A stretch of 7,301 nt of DNA from Rhizobiaceae bacterium. GTDB lineage: Bacteria; Pseudomonadota; Alphaproteobacteria; Rhizobiales; Rhizobiaceae. The DNA is taken from the NCBI GenBank assembly GCA_028865845.1, contig JAGWJK010000196.1:1-7301 (forward strand), given 5' to 3'. Below the pieces are notes generated by a model. That model saw only the letters and a list, made by a program, of their open reading frames with translations. It did not search any database and was not told where the DNA came from. Both the position numbers and the translations under genes were made by a program. Within the stretch, counting starts at the first letter, position 1. Every line of letters starts with the position of its first letter. This document shows positions 6,348-7,301 of the stretch, piece after piece.

Positions 6348-7301
6348 ATGACGATCGTCGGTTCACAGCCACTGTTCAAGACGTCGGCAAAGGGTGCTGC
6401 GGGGCGCGCGCGCATTCTGCGGGCGCTGCTGCCGGCCTTGTCGCTGGCGTTGGTCCTGATTGCGATTGCCTGGCTCAATCCGCGTGCGATTTCGTATTTC
6501 GGCTTCAGCCTGATGCTGAACCTTGCGATCCCGATTGCGCTCGCAACGATCGCGCAGATGTTCGTCATCGCGGGCAATGAGCTTGATCTATCGATAGGCA
6601 CCTTCGTCGGCTTTGTCGGTTGCGTTACGGCGACATGGCTGAGGGACGCGCCGCTGCTCGGGATCGTCATCCTGCTCGGATCGATCGGAATCTATGCACT
6701 GCTTGGCGCGCTGATCTATCTGCGCAATCTGCCCTCGATCGTCGTTACGCTCGGCATGAGCTTCGTCTGGCAGGGGCTTGCGATCCTCGTCCTGCCGAAG
6801 CCGGGCGGCAAGGCGCCGGATTGGCTGCAGGCGATTACCTCCTTCAAGCCGCCGTTTATTCCTTTTCCGATCGTCGCCGCCATCGTTATTGCCGCGGTCG
6901 TCCACTACGGCATGATGCGGACGTCCTATGGCGTCATCCTGCGCGGCTCCGGCGGCAATCCGGCGGCGCTCAGCCGCGCCGGGTGGTCGCTCCTGCGCAC
7001 GAAGGTCACGCTGTTTGCGCTTGCCGGGCTATTTGGGGTGCTGTCAGGCATGACGCTGATCGGCATCACCTCTTCGGGAGACGCCAACATCGGCAACGGC
7101 TATACGCTTCTGGCGATCGCCGGCGTCATCCTCGGCGGCGGCGAATTCATGGGCGGCCGCGTCTCGCCGATCGGTGCGGTGCTCGGGGCGCTGACGCTCG
7201 CGCTTGCCGCCTCGTCGCTTTTGACCTTCATGCGAATCCCGCCTGATTGGCAGGTCTCTGCCAACGGCGCGATCCTGATCATCGTCCTTGCTGCCCGCGT
7301 T
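6348..7301 (+). CDS. Sugar ABC transporter permease (RbsC-like), 3' end outside window
   Basis: 318 residues are visible, and the frame stays open to the window edge. The end, ILIIVLAARV, resembles the last membrane helix of the family, so only a short C-terminus should be missing. The protein belongs to the BPD_transp_2 (ribose permease) family and forms the membrane channel of the importer. After a basic N-terminus (about 1-25) come many hydrophobic helices, roughly 27-43, 54-75, 84-97, 103-125, 129-149, 171-187, 219-240, 252-290 and 305 onward. Family marks include FVIAGNELDLSIGTFVG (72-88, the 'GGIDLSVG' motif), GGNPAALSRAGW (202-213) and the late segment LLAIAGVILGGGEFMGGRVSPIGAVLGA, which corresponds to the ATPase-coupling loop. 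GGAGG lies nine bases before the ATG, and the gap from the ATPase stop is one base, so translation is coupled. Confidence 0.93.
   Translation, partial: MTIVGSQPLFKTSAKGAAGRARILRALLPALSLALVLIAIAWLNPRAISYFGFSLMLNLAIPIALATIAQMFVIAGNELDLSIGTFVGFVGCVTATWLRDAPLLGIVILLGSIGIYALLGALIYLRNLPSIVVTLGMSFVWQGLAILVLPKPGGKAPDWLQAITSFKPPFIPFPIVAAIVIAAVVHYGMMRTSYGVILRGSGGNPAALSRAGWSLLRTKVTLFALAGLFGVLSGMTLIGITSSGDANIGNGYTLLAIAGVILGGGEFMGGRVSPIGAVLGALTLALAASSLLTFMRIPPDWQVSANGAILIIVLAARV

Noticed and set aside
5405..6670. 421-codon open frame on the - strand opposite the ATPase and permease
   Set aside because: It is a mirror of the ABC genes in a high-GC genome, without recognisable motifs.
6620..7246. 208-codon + strand frame within the permease region
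   Set aside because: It overlaps the permease frame that starts at 6348, which has the ribose-permease motifs and membrane helices. The 6620 frame gives an Arg/Ala-rich, non-membrane peptide.

Overview
The window looks like chromosome or large-replicon DNA from an alphaproteobacterium of the Rhizobium/Agrobacterium type. The base composition is GC-rich with strong G/C preference at third codon positions. The genes are tightly packed, and a carbohydrate ABC importer of the ribose-type family lies beside small catabolic enzymes, a common rhizobial arrangement. The species assignment is inferred from style only. All recognisable genes are on the + strand.

Layout: (1) Bases 3-86 are the tail of an unidentified gene, closed by a clear intrinsic terminator at 120-144. 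(2) A roughly 300-base gap without a gene leads to a two-gene signalling unit: a soluble GAF-domain histidine kinase of the NarX/DegS type (450-1721) and, with no gap, a receiver plus LuxR-type HTH response regulator (1722 onward). The regulator carries an apparent one-base deletion near 2343, after its DNA-binding domain. The lost C-terminal tail can still be read in another frame, ending at 2467. A terminator-like hairpin (2480-2503) follows that ancestral stop. (3) A second transcription unit starts near 2591: a small 4-oxalocrotonate-tautomerase-family protein, an SMP-30/gluconolactonase-type lactonase, a secreted sugar-binding protein, a double-domain sugar ABC ATPase, and an RbsC-type permease that runs off the end of the window. 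Two hairpins in the 139-base gap before the binding-protein gene may set a higher expression level for it.

Working model (inference): the binding protein delivers a sugar or sugar-derived solute to the permease/ATPase complex. In the cytoplasm the lactonase, and possibly the tautomerase-fold protein, act on the imported compound or an oxidation product of it. The adjacent two-component system may sense a cytoplasmic signal and control this or another operon; nothing in the sequence proves the link. The substrate cannot be read from the sequence.

The window is mostly ordinary accessory metabolism. The items most worth a second look are the frameshifted regulator, the tautomerase homologue lacking the classical catalytic arginines, and the shortened second nucleotide-binding domain of the ATPase. 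I saw no CRISPR array, tRNA, rRNA, insertion sequence or phage gene.
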